64,000 nt of DNA from DTU098 sp964498525 (GCA_964498525.1 CAZCGU010000010.1:62001-126000); one strand, 5' to 3'; numbered from the stretch's first letter, positions 34,804 through 44,483 are shown. Notes: generated by a model from the letters alone, not told the origin. Numbers and translations are program-made.

Positions 34804-34930
34804 AAGTTGCCCTCCCTGAAATTAGCTTCTGAGTCTCATTTTAACACATTTAAGCGGGGTAGTACAAGTTTACCGGAGATGAGTGGTTTGCACCAGGGGG
34901 ATTAACCCCAACTAATAGAATTTTTTAGTA

Positions 34931-34950
34931 AACGCCCCTTTTACGGGGCG
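34931..34950 (-). terminator. Hairpin at the end of the small secreted protein gene
   Basis: AACGCCCC (34931-34938) and GGGGCGTT (34945-34952) form an 8-bp stem overlapping the stop codon. No long T-run follows on either strand, so termination is uncertain. Confidence 0.45.
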
Positions 34951-35399
34951 TTGCCGGCAGTAATGGTAACAATCTTCCAGTCCCTGTTATCTTTAACCAG
35001 AAGGTATTCTACATTAAAAACAATGCTATAACCGCTTAATACATCAGTTTCGACGATTTCTACCTGGACAGCAGCTTGATTTCCGGATTGTCCCAGCATG
35101 GTAAACTGGCCTGGCCTGGTTTCATAGTGCCAGTCTGTGGGCACGCTGATAAAATTCCAGACTGAATTACTCAGTTCCGAAAGAAGAGGCTCGCCGTAAT
35201 AAAGGGCCAATAACTGCCTCACTTCCTGGCGAGTGCCGGCTTGAAACCACCTTGTATCCTCAACCGCACTTACCACAATGCTTTTTATTTCCGCCTCGTC
35301 CGGTCCTGAAGGATAATCTGAAACCAGGGTTGAGGCCCAGGGAATTTTTATAAAATAAATGGTTAAAAGTGTCAGGAGCAATAAAGTATTCTTTAACAA
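34941..35399 (-). CDS. Small exported protein of unknown function
   Basis: Protein of 152 residues with an N-terminal signal peptide or anchor (LLLLTLLTIYFI after a Lys-Asn start) and a soluble domain ending in a beta-rich segment (YSIVFNVEYLLVKDNRDWKIVTI). This end resembles the NTF2-like fold, but I cannot assign a family. A sigma-A-type promoter, TTGACT (35445-35440) with TATATA (35423-35418) at 16 bp, lies just upstream. The transcript would begin near 35411, so TTG 35399, preceded by AAAGGGGTG, is the likely start. GTG 35417 lies before that point. Confidence 0.65.
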   Translation of the reverse strand: MLKNTLLLLTLLTIYFIKIPWASTLVSDYPSGPDEAEIKSIVVSAVEDTRWFQAGTRQEVRQLLALYYGEPLLSELSNSVWNFISVPTDWHYETRPGQFTMLGQSGNQAAVQVEIVETDVLSGYSIVFNVEYLLVKDNRDWKIVTITAGNAP

Positions 35400-35417
35400 T
35401 GGCGGCACCCCTTTCAC

Positions 35418-35445
35418 TATATAAAATACGGTGCGCGCCAGTCAA
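35418..35445 (-). promoter_or_regulatory. Sigma-A-type promoter for the small exported protein
   Basis: On the - strand a -35 TTGACT (35445-35440), a 16-bp spacer and a -10 TATATA (35423-35418). It places the start of transcription inside the previously possible GTG start and favours TTG 35399. Confidence 0.6.
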
Positions 35446-35475
35446 ATCCTTCCTCGTCAGTAAAAAAATGTATAA

Positions 35476-36576
35476 TCAATCGCCGAAAGCTATCCCTACC
35501 TGTTTGGCCGTCCGGATTAGATCACCGTCCAGGGGGACCATCCTGAGTTCCCCCACGGCCTTCGCCAGGGCTACGGACTTGATCTCCGGTGTCCGCAAAC
35601 ATACCATTTCGCCAAAGGAACCGGCCATAACCAGGTTTACAGCCCCGGCGCCATAACGGGTTGCCAGGACCCGGTCAAAGGCGGTAGGGGAACCACCCCT
35701 CTGCAGGTGACCTAAAACGGTAACCCTCGCTTCCATGCCCGTCCCTTCCTCTATCTGACTTACCAGCACGTTTCCAATCCCGCCCAGTCGCACGGGCTCA
35801 AAACTATCAGGAACCATTCTTTGAACGACCATTTCGCCGCCCACCTGCCTGGCCCCCTCAGCGGCAACAACAATGCTGAATTTCTTGCCGGAACCCTGTC
35901 TGTCCATTATTTTATCAATTATTCTTTCTATGGAATAGGGGATTTCAGGAATCAAGATCACATCGGCGCCCCCCGCCAGACCCGACTGCAGGGCAATCCA
36001 GCCGGCATAACGACCCATAACCTCCAAAACCATAACCCGGTGATGGGACTCCGCCGTGGTATGCAGTTTATCAATTGCCTCTGTTGCCGTCGTCAGAGCG
36101 GTATCGAAGCCAAAGGTCTGGTCGGTTGCCGACAAATCATTGTCAATTGTTTTGGGCACCCCTACCGCCGGCAACCCCTTTTCCTCAAAGAGCTTATTGG
36201 CAATGGTAAGGCTGCCGTCACCGCCGATGACAATCAGCGCATCAATACCGTGGATATTAATATTTTCAACAACCCGGTCCGAAACGTCCCTGAATTCAGT
36301 TTTCCCTTTAACAGTAACCGGGTAGTGAAAGGGATTGTCCCGGTTTGTGGTTCCCAGGATGGTCCCTCCCCGGGGAAGTATGCCAACCACATCCTTTTCT
36401 TTCAGTTCCCGCGCCCTGTTTTGGATTAAACCGCCAAAGCCGTCTTCAAACCCAATAACAGAAAGATTGTATTCCCTGACAGCTGTTTTCACCACGGCAC
36501 GGATAACAGCGTTTAAACCGGGACAGTCGCCCCCACCTGTAAGCATGCCGATCCGCCTGATCCTTTGATGGTCCAC
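35476..36576 (-). CDS. pfkA: 6-phosphofructokinase
   Basis: Phosphorylates fructose 6-phosphate, 366 residues. TGGGDCPGLNAVIR is near the start. The phosphoryl-donor site is GGDGS (118-122) followed by PKTIDND (141-147). Gly121 corresponds to Gly104 of the E. coli ATP enzyme, whereas PPi enzymes have Asp there. Lys142 corresponds to Gly124 of E. coli and is the residue usual in PPi enzymes. This G/K combination is known from a group of mostly ATP-using PFKs related to actinobacterial ones, so ATP is the more likely donor, but this needs assay. MGRYAGWIAL is a further family block. Start ATG follows AGGGGGTT. Confidence 0.93.
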   Translation of the reverse strand: MDHQRIRRIGMLTGGGDCPGLNAVIRAVVKTAVREYNLSVIGFEDGFGGLIQNRARELKEKDVVGILPRGGTILGTTNRDNPFHYPVTVKGKTEFRDVSDRVVENINIHGIDALIVIGGDGSLTIANKLFEEKGLPAVGVPKTIDNDLSATDQTFGFDTALTTATEAIDKLHTTAESHHRVMVLEVMGRYAGWIALQSGLAGGADVILIPEIPYSIERIIDKIMDRQGSGKKFSIVVAAEGARQVGGEMVVQRMVPDSFEPVRLGGIGNVLVSQIEEGTGMEARVTVLGHLQRGGSPTAFDRVLATRYGAGAVNLVMAGSFGEMVCLRTPEIKSVALAKAVGELRMVPLDGDLIRTAKQVGIAFGD

Positions 36577-36624
36577 AAATCAACCCCCTTTTCCTAAAAT
36601 ATGGGCCCGGGAACACCCTGGTTA

Positions 36625-36656
36625 GAAAAAAAGCTACCGGCGCCGGGCCGATAGCT
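36625..36656 (-). terminator. Terminator after the UPF0182 gene
   Basis: On the - strand AAGCTATCGGC (36656-36646) pairs with GCCGGTAGCTT (36641-36631), with one mismatch, and is followed by a T-run to 36625. Confidence 0.85.
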
Positions 36657-36734
36657 TCTGCATGGTTAAAATGAAATTGGCAGCCGTGATAGTATTGTTC
36701 CTTTTACCCACAATTTTTTAAAATTATGGTGTTA

Positions 36735-39482
36735 TTACTCTGCCTTACCGGACAGTTCGGTAAGGGTTTGCTTGAGTTTGGCCAGGGAATCACCGTACCC
36801 GGTCCAGTCGCCTGCTTTAAGTCTGTCCTGGGCTTCGTCGTAGAGCAGGTTTGCTCTTTGCGCCAGTTCCCGTACGCTTACGGCAACCTGTGGTTGTTCA
36901 CCCGGATCCGGTTCTGCCGCCGGCTTCCGCTCACCGGTACTAATTCTTTCACCAAAGATTCTTTCCAGAGCCAGATCAAGGGTAGGTTCCATGACCACTT
37001 TTTCACCGTGGGTTACGATGACCCTGCGCAGCTCGGGCATTCTGCTCTGTTCAGCCTGGAGATAAAGGGGCTCGACGTAAAGAAGGGAATCCTTGATGGG
37101 AATTGCCAGCAGGTTGCCCCGGATTACATTCGAACCTCTCTGGTCCCACAGGGAGAGCTGCTGGGATATGGTGGTATCCTGGTTAATACGCGCTTCCACC
37201 TGCATGGGACCATAGACGATTTCCTGTTTGGGGAAGTTGAAGGCCAAAAGCTTGCCGTAATTCTCCCCGTCCGAGCGGGCCGCCAACCAGGCAATCATAT
37301 TGTTCTTATTCTGCGGTGTAAAGGGCAGGATCAGGACAAACTCGGGATTGCTCTGGCCGGGCAGCTTAATTATTGTATAATATGGTTCCATCGGTCTTTG
37401 TTCGCTGCCGTAAATTTCCGATGGAAGGTTCCACTTGTCTTCCTTATTATAAAAGACCTGGGGATCTTCCATGTGGTAAGATGCGTACATGTGGGCCTGG
37501 ATGCCAAAATAATCAACCGGATAGCGCAAATGCTGCCTTAAGTCCGCGGGCATCGTTTCTATATCTTTAAACATCCCCGGGAAGATTTTACTGTAGGTTT
37601 GAATCAGGGGATCGTCCGGTTCACTGATATAAAAATCAACCTCCCCGGTGTAGGCGTCAATTACTACCTTTACCGCATTCCGGATGTAATTGTTCACGTT
37701 GTTAAAAGGCTCGGAATAGGGGAATTTATCTGTTGTTGTATAGGCGTCCCAGACCCAGAACAGCCTGCCCTCACTTAAGACAATGTACGGATCCTTATCG
37801 AAACTCAGGAAGGGGGCTATTTTGGGTACCCTTTCCTGAATGTTGCGGTAGTACAGGACCCTGCTGTTATTATCAATATCGGAGGCTAGCAGGAGCTTGT
37901 AATCCCCCAGGGAAAAGGTAAACATAAGCCGGCGCAGAATATTTGAAACCTTAACACCGCTTTCCCCCGTGTAGGTGGAGTAGACGTTTTCCTCCCCTTT
38001 GGGATAATCAAATTCCCTGGCGCCTGTATTCACAATAACGTATTGATCGGTTTTTTCGCCATAATATATTTCCGGCCGGTCCACCTTAAGGTTGGTGGTG
38101 GTGACCGGCGGAATATCCTTCAGGAAAAAAGCAGGAAGTCCTTCACCGGTAAACTCATTGACCGGGCTCATGGCAATACCGTAACCGTGGGTATAGCTGA
38201 GCCTCTGGTTGATCCAGGTTTTGGCCTGGGGCTGCAGATGCTCCTGGTTCAGTTCCCTGGCCGCCACCATGACCTGGCGGTAACGGCCGTCTATAACATA
38301 GCGGTCCACGTCGATATCATTAAACTGATAGTAGGTGCGCATTTCTTGCAGCTGGCTGTAAGTTTGCTTGAGGGGCTCCCAGTCCCAGAGCCTGATATTA
38401 TCTATAGTGTCCTGGTTGTTATAGATATCATCCGCCGCAAGCAAACGTCCGGCTGGAAAGTCTCTTTTTTCGATGGAGTCAAGTTTGTAAGCCATTCTTG
38501 TGAATTCAATATTTCGTTCCAGGTAAGGCCTTTCCATAACTATTTCGTTGGGCTGCACCCTGAATTTTTGTACCGCGGCCGGGTAAACACCACCAAGCAG
38601 CACGGAAGCCACCAGCAGAACCCCGATGCTGTAGACCACCAGCCTGAAACGGCGCAGAAAAAGGTTGATGATGATGGCCAGAGCACAGACCAGGGCAATG
38701 ACGGTGAGGGCGTTATAGGCCAGCAAGGTGGCGTGAGTTGCCGTATAGCCCGGCCCCCAGACCGCACCGGAATGGGTAAAAAGCAAAGAGTAGCGCTCCA
38801 GTTGGTAACCGACAGCCTTTAAAATAAAGAATAACGCCGCCAGGCCAGAGAGGTGATAGCGTGCGGCTATGCTGTGAAACAACCCTCCCGTGGTACCCTG
38901 GGTGATATTCACCAGAAGGTAGGCTATTGCTGTCCAGAAGGCAATGACAAGCAGCGCGGCGCTGGCAACCTTGTAAAGAAAAAGGTAGAAAGGCAACCGG
39001 AAAATATAAAATCCCAGATCCAGATTAAAGATCGGTTCGCTGACCCCAAAGGCGGTGGGGTGTAAAAACTTTTGTAGTGTAACCCAGTCGCCCACCACCG
39101 AAAAGCTAAAAAGAAAGGCCATAATCAGGCTTAAGGCAGCAAACGCCGCAACTAAGAAACGGTTTGTCAGAAACTTGCTCCAGGGGGAACTCTGGATCGT
39201 CAGCAAATCGGCCTCTTTTAAAACCGTAGCCTTTTGCGCGGCTTTAAGCAAGTGGTCCCGGGTAAACAAAAGGTTAACAAACAACAAACCAAAAAACGCC
39301 GCCCCGACACCAAGCCGAAGGCCAATATCAGAAAAAATGATAGTCATAAAGACACGCTGGTATTCCAGGGATTGAAACCACAGCCAGTCAGTATAAAAAC
39401 GTGCCCCGGCTATTGCCAGAAGTATTAAGAAAATTAAGACACCGGTAAAAATATAAAACACTCGCTGAAACTTATTCTGCAA
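36735..39482 (-). CDS. UPF0182 family membrane protein
   Basis: Large membrane protein, 915 residues. The N-terminal third (about residues 1-300) has about seven hydrophobic segments. The rest is a long outside domain with conserved stretches such as ERNIEFTRMAYKLD, DIYNNQDTIDNIRLWDW, and LSYTHGYGIAMSPVNEF. The length and these blocks match UPF0182, whose function is unknown. The C-terminus is charged and possibly coiled. It is probably transcribed alone and has its own terminator. The start at 39482 is TTG; the ribosome site near it is weak. Confidence 0.88.
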   Translation of the reverse strand: MQNKFQRVFYIFTGVLIFLILLAIAGARFYTDWLWFQSLEYQRVFMTIIFSDIGLRLGVGAAFFGLLFVNLLFTRDHLLKAAQKATVLKEADLLTIQSSPWSKFLTNRFLVAAFAALSLIMAFLFSFSVVGDWVTLQKFLHPTAFGVSEPIFNLDLGFYIFRLPFYLFLYKVASAALLVIAFWTAIAYLLVNITQGTTGGLFHSIAARYHLSGLAALFFILKAVGYQLERYSLLFTHSGAVWGPGYTATHATLLAYNALTVIALVCALAIIINLFLRRFRLVVYSIGVLLVASVLLGGVYPAAVQKFRVQPNEIVMERPYLERNIEFTRMAYKLDSIEKRDFPAGRLLAADDIYNNQDTIDNIRLWDWEPLKQTYSQLQEMRTYYQFNDIDVDRYVIDGRYRQVMVAARELNQEHLQPQAKTWINQRLSYTHGYGIAMSPVNEFTGEGLPAFFLKDIPPVTTTNLKVDRPEIYYGEKTDQYVIVNTGAREFDYPKGEENVYSTYTGESGVKVSNILRRLMFTFSLGDYKLLLASDIDNNSRVLYYRNIQERVPKIAPFLSFDKDPYIVLSEGRLFWVWDAYTTTDKFPYSEPFNNVNNYIRNAVKVVIDAYTGEVDFYISEPDDPLIQTYSKIFPGMFKDIETMPADLRQHLRYPVDYFGIQAHMYASYHMEDPQVFYNKEDKWNLPSEIYGSEQRPMEPYYTIIKLPGQSNPEFVLILPFTPQNKNNMIAWLAARSDGENYGKLLAFNFPKQEIVYGPMQVEARINQDTTISQQLSLWDQRGSNVIRGNLLAIPIKDSLLYVEPLYLQAEQSRMPELRRVIVTHGEKVVMEPTLDLALERIFGERISTGERKPAAEPDPGEQPQVAVSVRELAQRANLLYDEAQDRLKAGDWTGYGDSLAKLKQTLTELSGKAE

Positions 39483-39622
39483 GTAATTTACCCCCTAAAA
39501 TATGCTATGTTCGGTATTGAGGATCTAGCTGTATTTAGGATATTACCCCTGCTGCTAATAAATAGTTTTTCTTGCTGAAAATATTTACAATTTTCATAAA
39601 TAAAATACTATATCAAATTACT

Positions 39623-39811
39623 TTAGATGGGCCTGGGTATTTTTTGTGCGCCGTCCGCTTCGCGCTTGAGTTTGGCCTCACACATGCGACAAACCTGCAG
39701 GGGTTTTTTCCTGGGCAGATCATCATCGTATTCATCATACTCATCCACCGGTTCGTTGCTTACCAGTTCCTCTTCGATAAGCTTGCCACAGAGCATGCAG
39801 CGCAGTTTCAT
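39623..39811 (-). CDS. Small zinc-ribbon-like protein (DUF2197-like)
   Basis: Protein of 62 residues with two C-x2-C pairs (CMLCGK near the start, VCRMCEAK near residue 40), enough for one zinc site. Between them lies an acidic loop (EPVDEYDEYDDDLP). The layout resembles DUF2197 proteins of Bacillus and relatives, but the match is by pattern only. A strong TTGGGGGGTG precedes two consecutive ATG codons; I use the second. Function unknown. Confidence 0.65.
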   Translation of the reverse strand: MKLRCMLCGKLIEEELVSNEPVDEYDEYDDDLPRKKPLQVCRMCEAKLKREADGAQKIPRPI

Positions 39812-39950
39812 CATAACACCCCCCAAAAATTAATTTGTTAGCTGGTAAGGCTTAATTTCGATAAACCTTGCGCCGATTCCTGCCCAACTAAAAAAAATCG
39901 AACCTGTTCCGGGCATTGCCCACCTGCCCTTCAAAATAATAACATCCGGT

Positions 39951-40001
39951 TAAAAAAAGACATCCGGTCTGCAGTTGAGACGGACGTCTTTGATCCAGCA
40001 G
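39951..40001 (-). terminator. Terminator after deoC
   Basis: On the - strand an imperfect stem (AAAGACGTCC... with ...GGATGTCTTT, 39998-39957) ends in TTTTTTT (39958-39952), about 40 bp after deoC. Confidence 0.75.
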
Positions 40002-40042
40002 GGCTATTAAATTATATTTCATTTGTTTCCTTGCCATTTTAT

Positions 40043-40756
40043 TTATTTCTTTGATACTTCATTCATTTCTTTGATAATGGAAACACCGGAACTTGTACCC
40101 AGACGGTCAGCGCCTGCCCTGATCATGGCCAGGGCAGAGGCTAAACTCCGGATCCCTCCCGACGCCTTGACACCCACCCCCGGCCCCACTGTCCGCCTGA
40201 GAAGACTTACATCCTGGACCGTTGCGCCTGATTTCCCAAAGCCGGTAGAGGTTTTTACAAAATTTGCCCCCGCTGCCACTGCCAGCCTGCAGGCCAGAAT
40301 TTTCTCCTCATCATTTAATAGACAAGTCTCCAGGATGACCTTAATGATTGCCCCGGGATTTTCCCTCCGAGCAGCCCGGACAACACCTTCCAGGTCTTCT
40401 TGAACTTGATCCCGGCGTCCCCCCAGGAATAAGCCGGCATTCATTACCACATCCACTTCCCTGGCGCCCGCTCCAACGGCCATGGCAGCCTCATGCGCTT
40501 TTACGGAAGGGGCGTTGGCCCCAAGGGGAAATCCAACCACCGCGCAGACAGACACGGGCGAGCCGGTTAGCAGGCTGTAAGCAGCGGAAACATAGCACGA
40601 ATGTACACAGACCGCGACAAATCCGTGTTCTTGAGCCTCGCGGCAGAGTTTTAGGATATCCCCCGGCGTAGCATCAGGCTTCAAGAGAGTATGGTCAATC
40701 AGGCTGGACAAGCTGGATTTAGTTAGATTAAAAAATTCGTTTGCTGGGGAATTCAT
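40043..40756 (-). CDS. deoC: Deoxyribose-phosphate aldolase
   Basis: Cleaves 2-deoxyribose 5-phosphate to acetaldehyde and glyceraldehyde 3-phosphate, 237 residues. The class I aldolase barrel shows DHTLLKPDATPGDI near the N-terminus, IKVILETCLL in the middle, and the Schiff-base lysine in FVKTSTGFGKSGAT. The C-terminal ASGGIRSLASA phosphate site is present. The ATG overlaps the ddl stop by 4 bp (ATGA), so the two genes are translationally coupled. This pairing has no obvious pathway logic. Confidence 0.95.
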   Translation of the reverse strand: MNSPANEFFNLTKSSLSSLIDHTLLKPDATPGDILKLCREAQEHGFVAVCVHSCYVSAAYSLLTGSPVSVCAVVGFPLGANAPSVKAHEAAMAVGAGAREVDVVMNAGLFLGGRRDQVQEDLEGVVRAARRENPGAIIKVILETCLLNDEEKILACRLAVAAGANFVKTSTGFGKSGATVQDVSLLRRTVGPGVGVKASGGIRSLASALAMIRAGADRLGTSSGVSIIKEMNEVSKK

Positions 40757-41691
40757 TTTTCCAAAGCCAACTGGACAATTCTATCCACAAGCTGGGGAAA
40801 CTCGATTCCCGCGGCCCGGGCAGCATCGGGAAAAAGGCTGGTAGCGGTCATCCCCGGCATGGTATTGACCTCGAGGATGTAGGCGCCGCCCTCCTGCCCC
40901 GCCAGAAAGTCTACTCTGGCCAAACCCCGGCAGCCCAGGGTTTGAAAGGTGCGGACAGCCAGTTCTTTAATCATTGCCTGCTGTTCCCCGGGAATTCTCG
41001 GCGGTATAATGTGATCGCTGAGCCCCGCCGTATATTTGGCCTCGTAATCGTAAACCCCGGTGGCAGAAACAATTTCAATAAGGGGTAGGGCAACCGGGTG
41101 GTCGTTGCCCAGCACCGAGGCCGTCACTTCCACGCCCTGGACAAACTGCTCCACAAGGGCAACCTGGTCGTAGCTGTAGGCCAATTGCAGGGCCGGGATC
41201 AGATCATCCTCATTGTAAACAAAAGAAATCCCAATAGTTGAACCCTGCGTAGGGGCTTTCACAACAAGGGGCAGTCCTATTTCCTGCAGCGCCCGGCGGG
41301 CTGCTTCCGGAAGTCCCGTACTTAAAGCATCCTTTTGCTTGATTTGGATAAAACGCGGTGTTGGCAGTCCTTCATAAAGAAGCATCTTTTTGGTGGCAAT
41401 CTTATCAATCGCCAGGGCGCTGGCCAGTAAACCCGGACCTGTATACGGAATATCCAGCAATTCCAGCATTCCCTGAATGGTCCCATCCTCCCCGTAACGG
41501 CCGTGGAGGGCTAGAAAAGCAAGCTCAACGCCTTTTTTCTTTAGTGTTTCCACAAGATCAATGCCCACGTCAATTTTAACCGTGTCGTATCCGGCCTTGA
41601 GCAGGGCCTGGTATACGGCTTCTCCGGTCCGCAGGGAAACCTCCCGCTCAGCCGAGCGCCCGCCCATCAAAACACCTATTTTCGGCGCCAT
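40753..41691 (-). CDS. ddl: D-alanine--D-alanine ligase
   Basis: ATP-grasp ligase, 312 residues, making the D-Ala-D-Ala dipeptide for peptidoglycan. It starts MAPKIGVLMGGRSAEREVSLRTG. Typical Ddl blocks follow: ALHGRYGEDGTIQGMLEL, PLVVKAPTQGSTIGIS, and the metal-binding LEVNTMPGMTATSLFP at the C-terminus. The ATG at 41691 lies 5 bases after GAGGTGG; a GTG at 41700 is part of that ribosome site. deoC overlaps its stop codon. Confidence 0.95.
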   Translation of the reverse strand: MAPKIGVLMGGRSAEREVSLRTGEAVYQALLKAGYDTVKIDVGIDLVETLKKKGVELAFLALHGRYGEDGTIQGMLELLDIPYTGPGLLASALAIDKIATKKMLLYEGLPTPRFIQIKQKDALSTGLPEAARRALQEIGLPLVVKAPTQGSTIGISFVYNEDDLIPALQLAYSYDQVALVEQFVQGVEVTASVLGNDHPVALPLIEIVSATGVYDYEAKYTAGLSDHIIPPRIPGEQQAMIKELAVRTFQTLGCRGLARVDFLAGQEGGAYILEVNTMPGMTATSLFPDAARAAGIEFPQLVDRIVQLALEK

Positions 41692-41826
41692 TGGCTCCAC
41701 CTCGTTTCTTTCATAAATTAATCTTAATTATATTCAATTACAACCTCGAAAATCCTACCTCAAGGTGTTTCCTCTTGACTGGAGAAGATATTTTTAATAT
41801 AATATTTCTCGCAGGGAAGGGAATAC

Positions 41827-41902
41827 AGGGGTGTAGCTCAATTGGTAGAGCACTGGTCTCCAAAACCAGGTGTTGCAGGTTCGAGTCCTGTCTCCCCTGC
41901 CA
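41827..41902 (+). tRNA. tRNA-Trp (CCA anticodon), 3' CCA encoded
   Basis: Cloverleaf of 76 nt: acceptor AGGGGTG with CTCCCCT, D-arm GCTC...GAGC, anticodon stem CTGGT/ACCAG with loop CTCCAAA giving CCA, and a T-arm with TTCGAGT. The terminal CCA is encoded (41900-41902). Acceptor pair 6-67 is U.U instead of a Watson-Crick pair. A terminator follows at once. Confidence 0.96.
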
Positions 41903-41905
41903 GAT

Positions 41906-41948
41906 ATCTCAAGGGTCAAAACCCTTGAGATTCTTTATTTGTTTCAAG
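41906..41948 (+). terminator. Terminator after tRNA-Trp
   Basis: ATCTCAAGGGT (41906-41916) pairs with ACCCTTGAGAT (41921-41931) around CAAA, followed by a T-rich tail (TCTTTATTTGTTT). Confidence 0.9.
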
Positions 41949-42467
41949 ATAAATATTTTAACGCGCGGTTTGTTCCTTTTAATTGCTTCCCGATTAAAGC
42001 TTTAACCGGTTTTTCTTTAACTGAAATGATTAACGGCATTACCCTTGTTAATACGGCTTAGCCGGGTGCCTCCTTGGACCAGGAAAGTGGCTTATAATAT
42101 TTGTATTTGCGTGAAAATCCTGCCGTGCTATACCGGCCTTTGCCTGTATCCGCCTGGCTACCCTTAAATTGACGCCGGCGTGGATCCCGTCATATCCCCG
42201 GGGCACAAATAAAAAAGGCGCCGAATAAGCCCAAACCCGCTGCTAAGTGGCCTGCTCCTTACTCAACACCAGTTATCAAGTTAGCTTTTTTTGGCGACAG
42301 CCGGATTCTATATATTAATAAAGCTATGGTTCCCAGGATTTATGAATGGGATCAAAACCCTTTACCACGGTTTTCAAAATCGAAAATCGTACCATTTCAC
42401 TTAACTGCGAAACCCATGTTCCTTTTATCCTTTATACCCGGCCCGTTTTTAAAGAGAAATTGCGGTA
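41949..42467. other. Non-coding region between tRNA-Trp and the EF-G-like gene
   Basis: About 520 bp without a supported gene, repeat or clear terminator. Short frames here lack ribosome sites. Confidence 0.35.
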
Positions 42468-44483
42468 CTACTTCTCAGCCTCGGCCTCCGCTTTGACCTT
42501 TTTAATGATATCATCCGCAAGACGGGCAGGTACTTCCTCGTAGCTGCTGAATTCCATGGTAAAGGAGCCGCGGCCCTGGGTCATGGATTTTAAATCAATG
42601 GCGTAGCGGTACATTTCAGAAAGGGGCACCGTGGCTTTAATCACAGTTTGTCTGCCCAGGGGCTCGGTGCCCAGCACGCGGCCGCGCTTGGTGTTAAAAT
42701 CACTGATGATATCCCCCATGGAGTTATCGGGAACCGTCACTTCCACATTCATAATAGGCTCTAAAAGCACCGGTTTGGCCTGCAGGGCGCCTTTTTTGAA
42801 GGCAAGGGAGGCGGCTATCTTAAAAGCCAGTTCTGAAGAATCCACAGTATGGTAAGAGCCGTCGTAGAGAGTCGCCTTAACCCCGGTGGTGGGATAGCCG
42901 GCCAAAACCCCTTCAGCCATTACTTCCCGTAAGCCCTTTTCCACTGCGGGGAAGTATTGTCTGGGAACGGAACCGCCAAAGACTTCCTCGGTAAAAACAA
43001 AGTCTTCCTCGGGGTTCGGCTCAAAGCGGATCCAGACATGCCCATACTGGCCCCGGCCACCGGATTGCTTCTTGTGTTTTCCCTCTACTTCAACCCTGGC
43101 CCGGATAGTTTCCCTGTAGGGGACTTTGGGGTCGCTCATTACAACATCCACGCCGTATTTCCTTTTCAGCTTTTCCAGCATGATATTCAGGTGCAGTTCA
43201 CCCATGCCGATAAGAAGGGTTTGCTTGGTTTCGGTATTCTTTTCCACACGCAGGGTCGGGTCCTCTTCCAAAACTTTAAAAACTGCATCCCCCAATTTGT
43301 CCTCATCATTTTTACTCTTTGGCGCGATGGCAACGGTAAGGGTAGGTGTGGGGAAATCAATTCCTTCCAGAACAACGGGCTTATCCTTTTCGCAAAGAGT
43401 ATCTCCCGTATTTGTATCCTGAAGTTTTACCACCACTGCCAGATCACCGCAGGGCACTGTGCCGGACTGCACAGAAGCCTTGCCGCGAACGTAAAGGACA
43501 TTGCCTATTTTTTCGTTCTTTTCTTTTTTACTGTTATAAACCACGTTATCGCTTTTGAAATTCCCGCTGAATACACGCAGGAAATTCATTTTACCCACGT
43601 AGGGGTCGGCGATAGTTTTAAATACCAGGGCCGTCATAGATCCGTCATCTTTCCCGGGGGCAGGCAGGTAATCAGCCACAACATCCATTAACTTGACGAC
43701 ACCTGTATTCTTTGTGGCGGAACCAGCCAGCACCAGGACAACTTTGCCCATGGCAATTGTTTTTTGAAGGCCATCCTTGATTTCCTCCGGGGTTAATTCT
43801 TCTCCTTCTAAATATTTCATGGTCAGATCGTCATCGCCTTCAGCCGCTGCCTCAATTAGCTGCTCCCTGTAGGCGGCCAGATCCTCCGCCAGGCCGGCGG
43901 GTATTTCTGCTTCTTTACCCTTACCTTCCCCGGTATAGGCCTTTTCATTTATGACATCCACTACGCCGGTAAATTCATTGAAAGAACCGATGGGAATTTG
44001 AACGGGAACAAAATTTGCCTTGAACTTCGCTTTAAGATCAGCCAGAACCTTATCAAAATTGGCGTTCTCACGATCCATCTTGTTAATAAAAACAAGCCTG
44101 GGCAGGTTATAATCATCCGCGATATCCCAGATCACCTCATGCTGCACCTCAACCCCGTCAACAGCTGAAACAACAAACATCGCGGCGTCGGCTACCCTTA
44201 AGGCTCCCTTTACCTCACCAATGAAATCTGAAAAGCCGGGGGTATCCAATAAATTAATTTTTACCCCGTTCCACTCACAGGGAACAAGACTGGTATGGAT
44301 TGTAATCTGCCTTGCCGTTTCCTCCGGGTGATAATCGGAAACCGTTGTACCGTCCTCTATCCGGCCCAGGCGGGAAAGAACCCCGGTATTAAAGAGCATC
44401 GCCTCTGTCAGGGAGGTCTTGCCGGCACCTCCATGTGCGACCACCCCCAGGTTGCGTATTTGCCCGGTTTCATAGTTCTTCAA
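42468..44483 (-). CDS. Elongation factor G-like GTPase
   Basis: Translational GTPase of the EF-G type, 671 residues, with G domain, domain II and domains III-V. The G1 loop reads AHGGAGKTSL rather than the AHIDAGKTT of classical EF-G; G3 is DTPGFSDF and G4 is NKMD. This altered G1 is typical of the second EF-G-like paralogue in many Firmicutes, so it is probably not the main fusA of the str operon. Whether it promotes translocation or recycling cannot be read here. The start is TTG, 8 bases after AAAGGAGGC. It is a lone gene. Confidence 0.88.
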   Translation of the reverse strand: MKNYETGQIRNLGVVAHGGAGKTSLTEAMLFNTGVLSRLGRIEDGTTVSDYHPEETARQITIHTSLVPCEWNGVKINLLDTPGFSDFIGEVKGALRVADAAMFVVSAVDGVEVQHEVIWDIADDYNLPRLVFINKMDRENANFDKVLADLKAKFKANFVPVQIPIGSFNEFTGVVDVINEKAYTGEGKGKEAEIPAGLAEDLAAYREQLIEAAAEGDDDLTMKYLEGEELTPEEIKDGLQKTIAMGKVVLVLAGSATKNTGVVKLMDVVADYLPAPGKDDGSMTALVFKTIADPYVGKMNFLRVFSGNFKSDNVVYNSKKEKNEKIGNVLYVRGKASVQSGTVPCGDLAVVVKLQDTNTGDTLCEKDKPVVLEGIDFPTPTLTVAIAPKSKNDEDKLGDAVFKVLEEDPTLRVEKNTETKQTLLIGMGELHLNIMLEKLKRKYGVDVVMSDPKVPYRETIRARVEVEGKHKKQSGGRGQYGHVWIRFEPNPEEDFVFTEEVFGGSVPRQYFPAVEKGLREVMAEGVLAGYPTTGVKATLYDGSYHTVDSSELAFKIAASLAFKKGALQAKPVLLEPIMNVEVTVPDNSMGDIISDFNTKRGRVLGTEPLGRQTVIKATVPLSEMYRYAIDLKSMTQGRGSFTMEFSSYEEVPARLADDIIKKVKAEAEAEK

